From NCBI GenBank assembly GCA_003550325.1, contig QKWP01000072.1:168441-232440 (forward strand): 64,000 bases of DNA, written 5' to 3'. The number at the start of each line of letters is the position of its first letter. The stretch's first letter is position 1. A program made the translations under genes and the position numbers. Below are positions 12,534-23,387 of the stretch, one piece after another. The notes under the pieces are model-generated. The model saw only the letters and a list, made by a program, of their open reading frames with translations, ran no database searches and was not told the origin of the DNA. The DNA comes from Gigaspora rosea (lineage: Eukaryota; Glomeromycota; Glomeromycetes; Diversisporales; Gigasporaceae).

Positions 12534-12694
12534 CAGTAACCAGATTAGGGTTAGGGTTAGTTTTAGAGTTAGAAGAAGGTTTATTATATAATAAAACACC
12601 TTAAAATTTTTAGCTAGTAAAAAATATTGGGTTCATAGGCACAATTTGAAGTTATTGCGATTTGTAATTTTTTGAATTTTTTGTCATACCTAAT

Positions 12695-12975
12695 CTAGCA
12701 ATTTGATTGGTTCGGAACTGTAACCAGGGTTACAAATAGATTCGCCCTAAAATATATTAAATTTATAATATAAACAAGTTTTATACTGGGTGATGCTAGT
12801 TTTAATTATTTTTAAACTTTATTTTATTTTATTTTATTTTAATTATTTCTAGCAATTTGATTGGTTCGGAACTGTAACCAGGGTTACAAATAGATTCGCC
12901 CTAAAATATATTAAATTTATAATATAAACAAGTTTTATACTGGGTGATGCTAGTTTTAATTATTTTTAAACTTTC
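12695..12975 (+). repeat. 154-bp direct tandem duplication
   Basis: CTAGCAATTTGATTGGTTCG at 12695 recurs at 12849 with the following ~120 bases nearly unchanged, including the palindrome GTAACCAGGGTTAC. Low divergence suggests a recent duplication inside repeat family B. Confidence 0.85.
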
Positions 12976-13383
12976 TTTTATTTTTTTATTTTAATTATTT
13001 TATTTAATTATTTTTATATGTTTTTTTTTATCTATTATATTAAAGCGCTATCGACCTGTTTACTGAAATCTATATAAACTGCTGATCATTATAATATTAT
13101 ACCTTATTGAAGTTAGTGCTCATACTCAGATAACTCTTATAGTATAGAATAATTTTTTATCATGCAGCATTCAACTTGTGCTTTTCTTATTGCTTTTCGT
13201 ACTGCAGTACTTTGTAAAGTATGTAATAGAAAAATAAAATAAGTGCTTACTGTACAAGTATGTATTCATATATATATAATATAATAATTATTATTAAATA
13301 CTTACAAAATCCGAAAGCCAGTATAAGTTTAAAGTGTAATTGATTTATATTGACCTATTAAATAAATATAATAAACTGAACTA

Positions 13384-13723
13384 CAGTCTGACCTCTATAA
13401 ATGCAACCTCTATAAATGCAATACCTTTCTAAATGCACGTTTTTTCTATTTCGTAAAACGTTATTAGAGCTAAATGCATGTTCTATATTCTGTAAATGCA
13501 TGTTCTCTTGAATACCATTTTATATAACACTAACCTCCCTAAATGCACGTAGCCAATTAAATTTTAGTAATTAAGATAGATTATAAAGTTTTGGTAGAAA
13601 TTACACAAACTTAATGATCTAATTTTTAAAACTGCAATTTGATTGGCTCTTTCTAAATGCAAACCTTCCTAAATGCACATTGTGGGCTTGTCCCTACGAG
13701 TTGCATTTATGGAGGGTTGACTG
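13384..13723. mobile_element. pogo/Tigger-like MITE (340 bp) with TA target duplication
   Basis: The left end CAGTCTGACCTCTATAAATG and the reverse complement of the right end CAGTCAACCCTCCATAAATG form a ~22 bp imperfect TIR starting CAGT. Flanking TA occurs on both sides (13382-13383 and 13724-13725). The sister repeat unit at about 14245-14270 shows the empty site, with GAAC-TA-TTAAAAT uninterrupted. Inside, TAAATGCA words repeat near both ends. No transposase is encoded. Confidence 0.88.
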
Positions 13724-14345
13724 TATTAAAATTATGTTCTTATTTAAATTTATGATATAGATGGGTAATGCTATTTTTAATTATTTTAAACTTTTTTTTA
13801 ATTATTTTATTTTAATTATTTTATTTTAATTATTTTATTTTAATTATTTTATTTAATTATTTTTTAACTGTTTTTTTTTCTATTTTATTAAAGCATCCGT
13901 TACTCTATCGACCAATCACCTGTTTACTGAAATGTATATAAACTAAACTGCCGATCATTATAATACCATACCTTATTGGAGTTAGTGCTTGTACCTGGAT
14001 AACTCTTATAGTATAGAACAATCCTTTTATTACACAGCGTTCAACTTGCGCCTTTTTTATTGTTTTTCATACTGCAGTACTGTGTAAAGTATGTAACAGA
14101 AAAATAAAATAAGTACTTACTGTACAAGTATATATTCATATATATATATAATATAATAATTATTATTAAATACTTACAAAAAACTGAAAGCCAGTATAAG
14201 TTTAAAGTGTAATTGATTTATATCGACCTATTAAATAAATATAATAAACAAACGAACTATTAAAATCATGTTCTTATTTAAAATACATTAAATTTATGAT
14301 GTACCGATAGACAAGTTTTACACTGGGTGATGCTAGTTTAATTAT

Positions 14346-15559
14346 TTTAAACTTTTTTTAACGTTTTTTTATTTCAATTATTTTTTAAACAATTTTTTTA
14401 TTTTATTAACCTTTTTTTATTTTATTATATTTTATTTTATTTTTATTAATTATTTTTAAACGGTTTTGTTTTTTATTTTATTTTTTTTTTATTTTAATTA
14501 TTTTTTATTTATTTTTTGGTTTTAATTTTTTTTTATTTTAAATGTTTTTTATTAATAATTTTTAATTTTTTTTTATTCTACGCATTTTTTTTTTTATTTT
14601 TTAAACATTCTTTTTTTTTGTTTATTTAATTTTTCAGTTTTTTATTTTTTAAAAATTTTTTTTCGCTTTATTTTTTTTAAAATTATTTTTGGTTTAATTT
14701 ATTTTTTATATTTAAATTTTTTAATTTTTTTAAAATTATGGTTTTTTTTATTAAAAATTTTTTAATGTTATTTTTTTTTAATTAATTAACTAATTAATTA
14801 ATTAATTATTTATTTATTTTGGATCTTTTATGAGTGAAAGAGTAGTGCGATAGATGTTTTTAGATAAGTAAGATCTGCGGGTTATAAATTGGCAGAAATA
14901 AAAAGTAAATTTCTAGTTATTCTTTACTATAGAAATAACCAGAAATTTACTTTTTATTCCCACCATTATATATGCGCTAGAAATGCGAATGATATCCATT
15001 TAAGAAAATTTGATTTTGTCTGTGTATAAACTAAATGCATAAGACAAAATAGCATCTATTAGCAGACCAGTTTCAGAGCGTTAGTACAGCTTTAGAGTAT
15101 TGGTATAGTTTTGGATCTTTAGACAAGTTTTGGCCAAGATGGTCATGCCCTAAACTGGTAATACCAGTTTCGGTTTTAGTCAATTCAAAACTATATAGTT
15201 TCAGGCAGCATCATTATTACTGATTACTCTATTTTCTAGATTGAAAAATAAGAGAGCCTATTGGATTTTGTGGCTTGAACTCTACAATTTTACTGTTATA
15301 CATTGATCCAGCTGAAAATATAACAATACTAATATATTGTTTCAGTTATTTCAAGAAGAAAGTAGCTAACAGGACTATAACTAAACAACAGCACACTAGA
15401 TAGTTTATACAACTTTGAAATATAATCTATCTATATAGTATATGCCTATTAAATTTTTATTTAAAGGCAAATAGTACAATAGTTAGTACTATAGTATTAT
15501 ATAAACATATTAGTAATTGGTTGAATAAAAAAACAAAAGAAAATATTGGCCACATAACT
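14346..15559. other. AT-rich low complexity, then intergenic DNA
   Basis: 14346-14820 is T-rich low complexity with ATTAATTA runs. 14821-15559 holds no supported gene. A short inverted repeat (AGAAATAACCAGAAATTTAC against GTAAATTTCTAGTTATTCTT) sits at about 14905-14957. Confidence 0.6.
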
Positions 15560-16380
15560 GAAAAGGCCTAAATGCACAATGATTATACTTACCCAAAGAT
15601 AATTGCACCAAATACAATATTGACCTTAAACTATAAATTACTATTAAAGGATACTCTATAAAAGAAATCACTAAATGCTATTGAACTATGCTAAATGACA
15701 AAAAATAGAAAACCTTGCACTGGACTATAATAAACTATTCAATATAGATAGAATATATCTAGCAATAACAAAATCCCAAGATTTACAAAAAGTTAAAAGA
15801 TCTAATTTATTAAAATAAAAGCCTGTTAATAGAAAAACATGATCTATTTCACAAAAATGTTATCAATTTCATTTGACTATTACCTGCAATAACTAAAAAA
15901 AACTAATATATAGTAGTTGTCATATAAAATAACCAAAGCCAAATAGTACTAATAGCTAATGTACAAAAAACTGACCATTTTATATTCAACAAAATTGGTT
16001 GTAAACATGGATGCTCCACCTATATAGTCTCAGATCATGGACTTTATTTCAACAATGAAGTAATAAAGTTTTTAATAGAAAACTTTAAGATTGAATACCT
16101 ATTGTCCACATTTTATTTTCTACAAACCAATGGAGTTGAATGCTATAATTACACCTTATACAAGGTGTTAGTGAAATTGATCAAACAAGAACAAGAATAG
16201 AACACTTTAATATCCTCAGTCTTGTACACCTAATATATTAGCAAACAAGCTACCACCAAGTTTATCCTGTTTTACTTAATATACAGAAGAGAAGCTCAAT
16301 TTCCAAATTTTAAAGAAGAAAATGATATACAAAAAAATTTAGTGAACTAATTAACTACATTAGAACTCCAAATAATCTAT
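15560..16380 (+). pseudogene. Ty3/Gypsy integrase remnant
   Basis: On the plus strand from about 15980, one frame reads KIGCKHGCSTYIVSDHGLYF, NNEVIKFLIENFKIEYLLST and FYFLQTNGVECYNYTLYKVL. These align with the retroviral-type integrase core, where the family has SDRG..F, TPYHPQTNG and VER-N-TL. The second Asp (SDHG) is present, but the usual Glu of VER is not preserved (VECYN). A block resembling the SVLYAYR-N-REA end follows with stops (16210-16310). Upstream 15560-15900 fits the zinc-binding and linker portion but is full of stops. GC-to-AT erosion is heavy. LTRs were not identified. Confidence 0.7.
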
Positions 16381-17237
16381 ATGAGATTATATATGAGTGT
16401 TATAGTAAAAATTTTTTTGGTTAGCTCTTTTGGTTTGGTATATATAAGCTACATTTCAAATATTAGATTGAACTTTTACCCATCTCTAACTTTTTTTAAA
16501 ATATAATGTTTTTTTAAAAAAAAAAAAAAAATCAAAATGTTCTCTAAAAAAAAACAGAACTTTCTCTAAAAAAAAAAACAAAATGTTCTTTAAAAAAAAA
16601 AACAAAGTTCAAAATTTCTTAAGCCTATTTAATCTATAAGCTACCATGGAATATAAATATATATTCTATGGTCTCTAATGTTCTCCTGTAAACATTTCTG
16701 ATAATATTTTTATGATGGTATAATACTATGAAGATATCAAAAATTTTTACACAGTATGATATTATCATTAAAAATTTTAATCAGAAACATTATAGGCATA
16801 GGAACCATGAAATATATCAGATATTACATGTGCACCGTGAACATCATGTATTACCACAGCTTCACCATGCTAATTCATAATACACATCACTCTGGTTATA
16901 TCGACATTTTTGGTTCATTAGTAAAAAATTCAAAATGTCGATACAGTAAGTTATACTGACATTTCATATTAAATTTTTAAAAAAAAATATTGGTATAGAA
17001 AACTTTTACTATGATATCATTATATCCAGATATTGGTATAACCAGAGTAACTTGTATTCACAACAGCCTGTGTAATATCTATTACATATACTACAAAATA
17101 TGAAAAAAACTTATTAAAAAAAAACTGTTATATTCAATTTTTATCTAATTTTTACATTTTTCTGATTTTTGCATTTTTTCAATTTTTGCATTTATAGCCT
17201 GGATTTTTTATTACCATATTTCAAATATAAGATTTAT
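16381..17237. other. Intergenic, A-rich runs, no gene
   Basis: 16500-16620 carries repeated poly(A) stretches broken by CAAAATGTTCTCT-like words, giving a ~35 bp tandem pattern. The rest is AT-rich without a supported frame. Confidence 0.6.
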
Positions 17238-17252
17238 AAAATTTACCCACAT
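17238..17252 (+). repeat. Target-site duplication, left copy (SINE-like element 1)
   Basis: AAAATTTACCCACAT here pairs with AAAATTTATCCACAT at 18282-18296, 14 of 15 bases identical, bracketing the element. Confidence 0.85.
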
Positions 17253-18281
17253 GGGGTGTGGCGACTTAGGGAAGTTGGTAAGTTGTCACCCCCAAGTGGC
17301 AGGTCTAGGGTTCAAATCCTACTGGCGACACTTTGGAAAAATAGAACTGTGTTACGGTAACCGTTTCCTGTCGATCAGTTGGTATATTACCTGTAGTCCT
17401 TGGTTACCATTTTGAATGGGAGCTTTCGGGCGAAGTTGTATCCGGTGACACAGACAAATCCAAGGAACTGGAAAAATGGAAACCCATTTGGAAAGTCCCG
17501 AGTAAGGAGGTAGCAACGATCTTCAACGGCACTACCAGAACTGGAATATCAGAAACCGGATCTGGAGAACTGGACGATATGACCTTTGAAGAAGAGGGTC
17601 CACCAACCTGGCCGCCGGAGTCGTACCGGAGGAAAAGGACCTATGTTCTGGAATTAGGTACCAGGGGGAGAAAAACCATAGTAGCACCTAACGCTGAGTA
17701 GATCAACCCTTCCGGGCCAAATAGTTTGGAAGTTTGGGGCACCCGATGATGGACTGGTAGGAAAGTAATGGTGGGTACCGGGGTCAGTGTGAACCTTACA
17801 AGGTCAGAAGTAGGTAATGGTAGCAGTTAGGTACCCCTGACTGCAAGTTGCTTGCCTTGGTGAGTGCATAAGTTACCGAAGTGTAGGTAATACCTGTATG
17901 GGACAGGGACTGCTCTACCAAGTTTACCTGCGAGGATAAATTAGTCCTAAGGGGATGTAGGTAGCATCCGGGACTGTCTTCGACTGACTAATGTATTGGA
18001 GGGCTGTACCGGTGATCACAAGTAGGATTGACATGCGAAGTGTTGGACCAGAGGGTTTAAATAGGCAATCCCCTAGTTGAGTTGTAGGTATGGCAACTAG
18101 TGTAGAACCTTTGGGTGGACTACTTAAATTAGACAACCAAAAGTTGTACGTGTGGCTAGTTGTACTCTCATTCAATGTAACTCAATTGTGGGTGCGCCCA
18201 AAGAGGCGCACTTGATCCACAGGCTTGATTAAATAAACTCTCACCCAAAGCGGGAACTTTAACACAAAAAAAAAAAAAAAA
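17253..18281 (+). mobile_element. tRNA-headed, poly(A)-tailed retroelement, copy 1
   Basis: The 5' ~80 bp is tRNA-like. GTGTGGC can pair with GCGACAC (one mismatch), CTTA..TAAG form a D arm, the A box is TGGCGACTTAGGGAAGTTGG, and the B box is GGTTCAAATCC. This promoter arrangement is typical of Pol III SINE heads. The element ends in AACAC followed by ~20 A and is bracketed by a 15-bp target duplication. At ~1.03 kb it is long for a SINE. The body contains a frame (17345-17701) open for 118 codons with blocks such as DTDKSKELEKWKPIWKV and PPTWPPESYRRKRTYVLELG. The same frame, with two TAG stops, is found in the opposite-strand copy at 20336-21364. GC content is clearly above the surroundings. 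A retrotransposed chimera of a tRNA-like promoter with a gene or gag fragment is likely, mobilised by a LINE in trans. Confidence 0.82.
17345..17701 (+). other. Open frame within SINE-like element body (118 codons)
   Basis: Bounded by stops TAG at 17342 and TAG at 17699, with no early ATG. It reads LSGEVVSGDTDKSKELE, then SKEVATIFNGTTRTGISE, GELDDMTF, PPTWPPESYRRKRTYVLELG and ends TIVAPNAE. Counting differences against the second copy over about 61 codons by eye gives roughly 5 first-, 6 second- and 11 third-position changes. This hints at past coding constraint in the source. I do not recognise the protein. Confidence 0.4.
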
Positions 18282-18296
18282 AAAATTTATCCACAT

Positions 18297-19713
18297 TAGT
18301 ATCCTTTTAAATATACCTTATTGTTATTTAGCTGTTTTCAAATATAACCTTTTTCTCTAATACCTACTTTTCAAATATGACCTTTTTTAAAAAACGGGAC
18401 TCCATTAGCAATTTTCAAATATGGCCTCATATAGATTGTTTGGGGTCCTACTACACTTATAGAGAAATTACTCATGCACAGATGATGGCAAAAAAAATTG
18501 TAATAAGTCACAAAAGCAATATTAGTTCTATTTGAATTACAAATTAAAGAAAGTTCAAAGAATATTTCAGAAAGACAACAAAGTTGATTGACAAACATTA
18601 AAGTTCTTACTATAGTGGCTTGGCCTATTTATTATACATGCTCATATAGTATAAAATGTGTACAAATTATATACACTAGTTAATCAGATTCTAGATGTAC
18701 CATAAAATGCTTATTTGCTTAAAAAGTAGTATGACCAAAAGAGTTAATGCTTATGGAATATTCCAACGGGTTTATACAAGTACTTCAACATACTTGTAAT
18801 AATATGTTACCTTATATGGAGCATTTATATTCAGCAATTGTTACTGCCCTCTTCAACCCATATACTTCCCTATCGATATTTTTATATGCAGTGCTTATAA
18901 TTAGTAGGAAAAGATTTGTCATATTGAATTTTATACTGCAGTAAGTCACCTGATCCACCTGACCATACGGATCATCAATTCCAAGATATGCATCACTGTA
19001 ACTGCATTAAGCATTATAAAGTAACAAGCTTATCAAACGTAAATGCACTAATTAATCATATAGTCCAGTATAAAAAGATTTGTACACCAAATTAAAGTTA
19101 ATAAAAAATTTTTTATATATAAACTTAAAATTTTTTTAAAAATATAATTTAGAGATTATAGGAAAAAAAATTACTTTTATTTAATTATTTTAGATATAAA
19201 ATAAAAAATTTTATTAATAGCAAATTGTTTCAATACTAAAATTTACAAAATTATATAATTTATATAAAGTTGGAAAAAAGCTATCAAATGAAAAATCATT
19301 ATTGCACATTGCAATTGATATTGGGTTCTTTAGTAAAGTTGTTTTTTGGCTCAAAAAATGCTATTTTTTAAGACATGTTTTATCATTTTCTTAGTAAATT
19401 TTTTACTACAATAAAAAAACTTTCAAAATGTATATAGTAAAATATATAAAATACTATAAAAATATATTAAATTTTTAAAATTGAATTTCTTAAAAACTAC
19501 TCATAGAATTTTTTAAACTTTTTTTTATTTAAAAGATATAATTTAAAAGAACTTAAGATTTTTTAATTTATAATTTTGAAAACTTAACTCAGTATATAGA
19601 TTTTAAGTTAAATTATACTATTTTTTAATTCGTTTTTAAGCTAAATTAAATGCCTTTTGAAACTTAAATTCTTTATAACTTGTAATTCAAATTTAGTAAA
19701 ATTATATAGTATA
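18297..19713. other. Intergenic, no gene recognised
   Basis: 18310-18430 has a weak tandem pattern of TTTTCAAATATGACCTTTT-like words. A frame at 18747-18944 looks mildly coding-like but has no recognisable motif. The rest is AT-rich. Confidence 0.5.
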
Positions 19714-19921
19714 TAGTCAACTCTCTCTAATCTAAACTGCTGGAACTGCTTTTTTTTACTATATAAAAATTTAAAAAAGTTCATTTTCAAAAAGTTATAT
19801 AACTTATGGTTTATCCAAACTTTATAATAAAATTTACAAATGTTCTAGGAGATTTTGTTCAGTTTAGAGAGAATTTAATAGTATTCAGTTTAGAAAGGGT
19901 CAGATTAGAAAGAAGCAACTG
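19714..19921. mobile_element. Eroded pogo-like MITE
   Basis: Left TAGTCAACTCTCTCTAATCT and the reverse complement of the right end CAGTTGCTTCTTTCTAATCT form imperfect TIRs. Internal CAGTTTAGAGAGAA and CAGTTTAGAAAGGG words repeat them. The expected TA flanks are not both intact, so this copy is old. Confidence 0.5.
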
Positions 19922-20318
19922 TGTTTATTATATTTTCACTAATGCACATGTGTAATACAAGCTTGTTATCTATAAAATAGCTAATATATAATTTTTTAAA
20001 AAAATATTTTTATTTATTTTTTAAGAATTAATGTATGTATAGCTATAGGCTATATGTAGCCATATATTAATATTGTTTTTTTATAGAAAATTTTGCAGCT
20101 TTAGAGTTAGGGTTAGGATTAGAATTAGATTAAAGTTAAAATTAGAATTAGAATTAAGTTAAAATTTTGGTTGGTTTTAGGGTAAAATCACGAAAGGTGC
20201 ATTTTTGCTTAGTAATACAACAGGGTTACTCTAGTAAAATTTTAAGATATATATAATTTTTGATTTCGGCTACATGTAGTCTCAGTTACAAATAACTTCT
20301 CTCTATTTTTAAAAATAA
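19922..20318. other. Intergenic with degenerate TTAGGG-like stretch
   Basis: 20100-20190 has GAGTTAGGGTTAGGATTAGA and further TTAGAAT variants, a degenerate interstitial telomere-like string. No gene. Confidence 0.55.
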
Positions 20319-20335
20319 AAAAGTTTATATTATTA
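20319..20335 (+). repeat. Target-site duplication (SINE-like element 2)
   Basis: AAAAGTTTATATTATTA is repeated exactly (17 of 17) at 21365-21381. Confidence 0.92.
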
Positions 20336-21364
20336 TTTTTTTTTTTTTGTGTTAAAGTTCCCACTTTGGGTGAGAGTTTATTTAATCAAGCCTGTGGATC
20401 AAGGGCGCCTCTTTGGGTGCACCCACAATTGAATTACATTGAATGAGAGTACAACTAGCCACACGTACAACTTTTGGTTGTCTAATTTAAGTAGTCCGCC
20501 CGAAGGTTCTACACTAGTTGCCATACCTACAACCCAACTAGGGGATTGCCTATTTAAACCCTCTGGTTCAAGCTTCGCATATCAATCCTACTTGTGATCA
20601 CCGGTACAGCCCTCTGATACATTAGTCAGTCGAAGACAGTCCCGGATGCTACCTACATCCCCTTAGGACTAATTTATCCTCGCGGGTAAACTTGGTAGAG
20701 CAGTCCCTGTCCCACACAGGTATTACCTACACTTCGGTGATTTACACACTCACCGAGGCAAGCAACTTGCAGTCAGGGGTACCTAACCGCTACCATTACC
20801 TACTTCTGCCCTTGTAAGGTTCACACCGACCCCGGTACTTACCATTACTTTCCTACCGGTCCATCACCGGATACTCCAGACTTTCAAACTATTTGGCCCG
20901 GAAGAGTTGATCTACCCAGCATTAGATGCTACTATGGTTTTTCTTCTTCTGGTACCTAATTCCAGAACATAGGTCCTTTTCCTCTGGTACGACTCCGGCA
21001 GCCAGGTTGGTGGACCCTCTACTCCGAAGGTCATATCATCCAGTTCTCCAGCTACAGTTTCCGATATTCCGGTTCTGGTAGCACCATCAAAGATCATTGC
21101 TACCTCCTTACTCAGGACTTTCCAAATGGGTTTCTATTTCCCCAGTTCCTTGGATTTGTCTGTGTCACCAGACACAACTTCGCCTGAAAGCTCCTATTCG
21201 AGATGGTAACCAAGGACTACAGGTAATATACCCAACCGATCAGCAGGAAACGGTTACCGTAACACAGGTCTATTTTTCCAAAGCGCCGCCAGTTGGATTT
21301 GAACCCTAGACCTGCCACTTGGGGGGATGACAACTTACCAACTTCCCTAAGTCGCCATACCCCT
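20336..21364 (-). mobile_element. tRNA-headed, poly(A)-tailed retroelement, copy 2
   Basis: Same element as 17253-18281 in opposite orientation. The poly(A) tail appears as the T run at 20336-20348, and the tRNA-like head (B box GGTTCAAATCC, A box TGGCGACTTAGGGAAGTTGG) is at 21350-21270 on the minus strand. It has its own perfect 17-bp target duplication, so the two copies are independent insertions and not an inverted duplication of the locus. The internal frame has two TAG codons (about 21133 and 21196) against Trp and Trp in copy 1. The distal half stays open for 61 codons from an ATG at 21097. Confidence 0.85.
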
Positions 21365-21381
21365 AAAAGTTTATATTATTA

Positions 21382-21831
21382 ATGGATTGGATTTATTCTT
21401 TTGTTCTAGATTTAGTACATTTTAAAAAATGCGTTAAAAATTTAAAAAAATTAATAGTTTAATTTTTTTTATATACAAAAATCTAATAATTTGTTTAGCA
21501 ATATTTTTTTTAAATTAATAATAAAATTTTTATAAAAAAATTTTTTTATGTATTATATTTTTTTTGATTTCCAATGTACTAGATTTTATATATTTGTAAA
21601 ATCAATTATAATTATAATTTATTAATATATTTGGCAAATTAAAAGTTTTAATAAATAAAAAATTGTATAGGTGTTATGAAAAAAATATTATTATTAGTTA
21701 TATTATAATAATTATTACTTATATTATAAGCTCTTTTTAAAAATTTTTATAAATTATTACTTTACATAGTAAGCTATATGAGTTTAACTAGTGTTTAAAA
21801 AATTTTTGCTGAATTAAATTTTCTAAATTTT
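21382..21831. other. AT-rich intergenic DNA
   Basis: Very AT-rich with many T and A runs; no gene or repeat ends seen. Confidence 0.6.
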
Positions 21832-21840
21832 TAATAAAAT

Positions 21841-22379
21841 CAGTGGGCTGATAGCATAAGTAGTTGCACTCCCAGATCGCAATCATAAGATCATCAGTTC
21901 AACCCTACTAGCAGACAAAAGAAAAACTATACTCAATTACAAGATGGATAGGCTGAACTAAAATGCCAGGACTGCAGTTAGTTAATCTAACCACATTAAT
22001 ATGCTCTGTGCTAAGTAAAAAAATAATGAATACTTTCAGTTGAATTCTGGTTTAATAAAAGAATACTTCTGGTAGAATTCTAGTTGAATAGAAATTTTAT
22101 AAAATGGCAAGTCGTACCAACCCAATAAAGAAAAAGGATCTCAGATAAACTTAGGACAGCCCAGCCCTATATCAAACGAAAGGAGACCAAAAACTTTGGG
22201 AAGGCTAAAAAAGGAAGTACTGAAATAGTTTTTTCCCTATTTGCCTCCCGTTGGTACAGATGACCAGAGGACCTGGAAGAAGTTAGAAAATCGATAACAC
22301 CACCAGTAGGCTGAGTATCTAAATGAGAAATATCTAGTGACTAAGTATAGAATTAGGTTGTACAACTAGTTTAATATTG
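21841..22379 (+). mobile_element. Second tRNA-headed SINE-like element
   Basis: Starts CAGTGGGCTGATAGC. TAGCATAAGTAGTTGC resembles an A box and CAGTTCAACCC a B box 35-40 bases later, with a weak acceptor pairing GTGGGCT/AGCAGAC. TAATAAAAT occurs at both edges (21832-21840 and 22380-22388), a possible 9-bp target duplication though AT-rich. The body is richer in GC than its flanks and differs from the 1.03 kb family. No other copy lies in the window, so the 3' edge is provisional. Confidence 0.45.
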
Positions 22380-22388
22380 TAATAAAAT

Positions 22389-22840
22389 GTATCACAGAAA
22401 TTGTAATTAAAAATATATGATCTTAATAAAAAAGATAACTAACTGCAACCTTGGGAATGAAACCTCGAAGGAAATTAAAAAAAAATTCTTAATCAAAATT
22501 ATAAATATTTATTATCTAATTTCAATTACAAAATTTCTTTCAATACTAAATCAGTATATCTCAAGTTATATTACTTTAAATTTTAAAAAACTTATACCTA
22601 ATTTTTATATATAAATTGGAATATTAGTGATATAGTATAGTATTTACTAGCAAAAATTTCAAATTTAAATTACTTCTTATATAAATCTAATCTGAAATAA
22701 AATTTTATAATTAAAACTAACAAACTTATATTTATAATTTTATTAATAGTTTAAATAAATTTATTTAGTAAAAAATTTTTATAATCAAAAATATTTTGTA
22801 AAATTACTAGTAAATGTGCTAAAAACTACATCAGAAAAAT
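22389..22840. other. AT-rich intergenic DNA
   Basis: No supported gene. A 65-codon frame at 22417 is composed of Asn, Ile, Lys and Tyr codons as expected from base composition. Confidence 0.6.
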
Positions 22841-23185
22841 AAAAACATTAATAATCTGCAGTAATATTCAAATTTATCAAACAAGTGCAGAATTTTGTTT
22901 AAAAATTGCAAAGATCATCAAAATTTAGATTTTTGTAGTTCTTCGCAGATTTTTTGCCAAAAATTTGTGAAAATATTTAAAAAGTATAATATTCGCAGAT
23001 TATAATAAAATCGGGAAATTAAAAACATTAATAATCTGTAGTGATCTTTAAATTTATCAAATAAGTGCAGAATCTTGTTTAAAAATTGCAAAGATCTTCA
23101 AAATTTAGATTTTTGCAGTTCTTCGCTGATATTTTTATCAAAAATCTGTACAAATATTAAAAAGTATAATCTTCACAGATTATAA
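22841..23185 (+). repeat. 180-bp direct tandem duplication
   Basis: AAAAACATTAATAATCTG at 22841 recurs at 23021, and the two units align throughout with roughly 10% differences. Both contain AGTGCAGAAT, CTTCGC and CAGATTATAAT words related to the tails of repeat family A. Confidence 0.85.
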
Positions 23186-23231
23186 TTAGGAACTGCCTAT
23201 TATAATTTGCAATAATTTCCAAAATTATAAC

Positions 23232-23379
23232 ATGACAGGGTGAAACCCGCGATGAAATAGTTACGTTATTGATACAGATTTCTATCTACATGTAACTATC
23301 CTAAAATAGTCTTTAACTCTAATTAAGCTAAATCCGTATCAATAATGTGACCATCTTAACATGGGTTTCACCCTTTCGT
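23232..23379. mobile_element. Foldback MITE (148 bp) with 8-bp target duplication
   Basis: Two ~50 bp arms pair across the element: AGGGTGAAACCC near each end and ATTGATAC(A/G)GATTT towards the centre. ATTATAAC flanks both sides exactly (23224-23231 and 23380-23387). An 8-bp duplication fits hAT-type transposition. No coding capacity. Confidence 0.82.
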
Positions 23380-23387
23380 ATTATAAC

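Larger units (their letters stand above)
12456..14345 (+). repeat. Tandem repeat family B (~515 bp unit), two full units plus ends
   Basis: A unit begins TTAAAATCATGTTCTTATTT, passes ACAAGTTTTATACTGGGTGA, an ATTTTATTTTAATT stretch, CGACCTGTTTACTGAAATCT and TATAAACT, and ends AATAAATATAATAAAC. Unit starts occur near 12470, 13727 and 14255. Removing the MITE at 13384-13723, the two bodies (13020-13382 and 13875-14250) are ~515 bp apart and closely similar. A fourth fragment lies at 26990-27165. The TATAAA and AATAAA words would fit solo LTRs of a retroelement, but no TG..CA ends were confirmed. Confidence 0.75.

Noticed and set aside
12543-12566. Telomere from TTAGGG words
   Set aside because: Only two to three units here and at 20.1, 23.9 and 52.4 kb; far too few and internal.
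16756-16959. 67-codon frame at 16.76 kb
   Set aside because: Composition-driven, no motif and no homology recognised.
17253-17335. Functional tRNA gene
   Set aside because: The T stem pairs poorly, the anticodon loop is unclear, and the same head with a body and poly(A) recurs at 20.3-21.4 kb; it is a retroelement head.
17253-21364. The two 1.03 kb copies as ends of one large inverted-repeat transposon
   Set aside because: Each copy has its own different target duplication, so they are separate insertions.
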